A stretch of DNA of 52,172 nucleotides from Phoronis australis. Its lineage: Eukaryota > Phoronida > Phoronidae. The notes beneath the pieces are model-generated. The model saw only the letters and a program-made list of their open reading frames with translations, did no database searches and was not told where the DNA came from. The DNA lies in NCBI GenBank assembly GCA_002633005.1, contig NMRA01000381.1, positions 309,057 to 361,228 on the forward strand, read 5' to 3'. Position numbers and translations under genes: made by a program. Positions 51,240-52,172 of this stretch are shown in pieces; within the stretch, counting starts at the first letter, position 1, and each line of letters starts with the position of its first letter.

Positions 51240-52172
51240 CTTAGAAATGGCTGATCCGATTTTTTATGTGCCCACTTGTTTATATGTCGTCCGGCATCTG
51301 GAGCTGTATCTCCTAAGCCCCTCACAAGATCTTGATGAGATGTGGCAGAAGTATTCCTATGAAGCTAATGATGGGTAATGACGAATTTCGGACAGATCCG
51401 ACTATTGGTGTGCCCCCTAGTAACAATTTTATTTTTTAGGTACTTCTATCTTCAAAGGTGCTCACCGGATTTAGTTAGTGAGCTGCCACTATCCTCTTGT
51501 TTTCGGATGGAGGTATTTTGTGCCACCTAGTGGCCATTTTTACTGTTTTCGAGTTTTTTTGGTCTCCGCCCCTCTATCAACCAAATCACTCAAAGGATGA
51601 TTGTGAGAATTGGCATATATGTTCTTAGAGTGAAGGGGACGGTTGACAATGATTTTCTGATGACTTTGACTACTGTGGCGCCTCCTGGTGTCAGTTTTAT
51701 TTTTTTGCACCCATAGCTGTATCTCCTAAACACAGTTCAAGATCTTTATTCAATTTAGCAAGTGTATTTAGATGAAGTTGACAACGGACGACGATGACTT
51801 CTGGATGGATCCAGTGAACATTGTGCCCTCTGGTGATAATTTAATTTTTTTTTCACTCTCCTTTGTTTTTTGGAGTCAGTTGACGGATTTTTATGCAATT
51901 TGGTAAATAGGTTTCTATTAAAGAAACTGACATGTTCCCGTTTTTGGACTTATTCTGCATCACCAGTGGTCATTTTTACTGTTTTTGATCTTTTTTTTTG
52001 CCTTTTGTCCCTTTATTCGCCAAAGCACTGTAAGGGTGATTACGAAAATTCACGTGTTTCTCCTGAGAAAAGGATGGCTTACAATGATTTTCAGGCAGCT
52101 CCAACTACAGTGGCTCGTCTTAGTGGCATTTTTGTGTCAGTGGCTGTATCTCCTAAACCCTCTGCAGAACCT
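51240..52172 (+). repeat. Dispersed element with about 420-bp tandem units, inverted copy of 20.7-21.65 kb
   Basis: GCTGTATCTCCTAA starts at 51303, 51716 and 52143 (periods 413 and 427). Other shared segments are TTTTCGGATGGAGGTATTTTG and GTGCCACCTAGTGGCCATTT. It runs off the window end. Six CTCF-like motifs are in reverse orientation. Confidence 0.85.

Overview
The window is animal nuclear DNA: AT-rich, with GT-AG introns splitting every gene and many non-autonomous transposon remnants. It holds parts of three conserved genes, each recognised by joining exons whose splice phases agree. A glutamate synthase of the fused alpha+beta type is absent from vertebrates, so I infer an invertebrate, most likely a marine bilaterian. 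I cannot place it more precisely.

Layout. 1-16.6 kb (+): the 3' half of an NAD(P)H glutamate synthase gene, 16 exons from 1166 to 15433, with the start lying left of the window. 16.6-25.6 kb (-): MEAF6/EAF6, a small subunit of MYST-type histone acetyltransferase complexes, running towards the glutamate synthase gene tail to tail. Three of its exons are visible (25533-25610, 23091-23206, 19557-19783). The conserved middle exon is missing, and an assembly gap lies in that intron (21653-21670). 25.6-27.3 kb: a head-to-head intergenic region that probably serves MEAF6 and sestrin. 27.3-51.15 kb (+): sestrin, seven exons with two introns of about 9 kb, with the 3' end lying right of the window.

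The genes do not form one pathway. Glutamate synthase makes glutamate from glutamine and 2-oxoglutarate, MEAF6 is a chromatin scaffold, and sestrin links amino-acid and stress sensing to TORC1. Introns hold most of the rest: a nested terminal-inverted-repeat element present in two full inverted copies plus a third inner copy, several MITE-like elements, two hAT-like elements, a foldback, minisatellites, and a probable decayed actin pseudogene.

The points most worth a second look are: (a) two inverted, tandemly repeated elements (20.7-21.65 and 51.2-52.17 kb), each carrying six CTCF-like motifs in one orientation, pointing at each other across 30 kb; (b) two glutamate synthase introns whose 5' splice sites are tandemly duplicated so that the downstream donor would give a stop; (c) a sestrin whose predicted peroxidase-triad histidine is replaced by leucine; (d) the nested transposon. 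I found no complete new biochemical system, no RNA gene and no CRISPR array.
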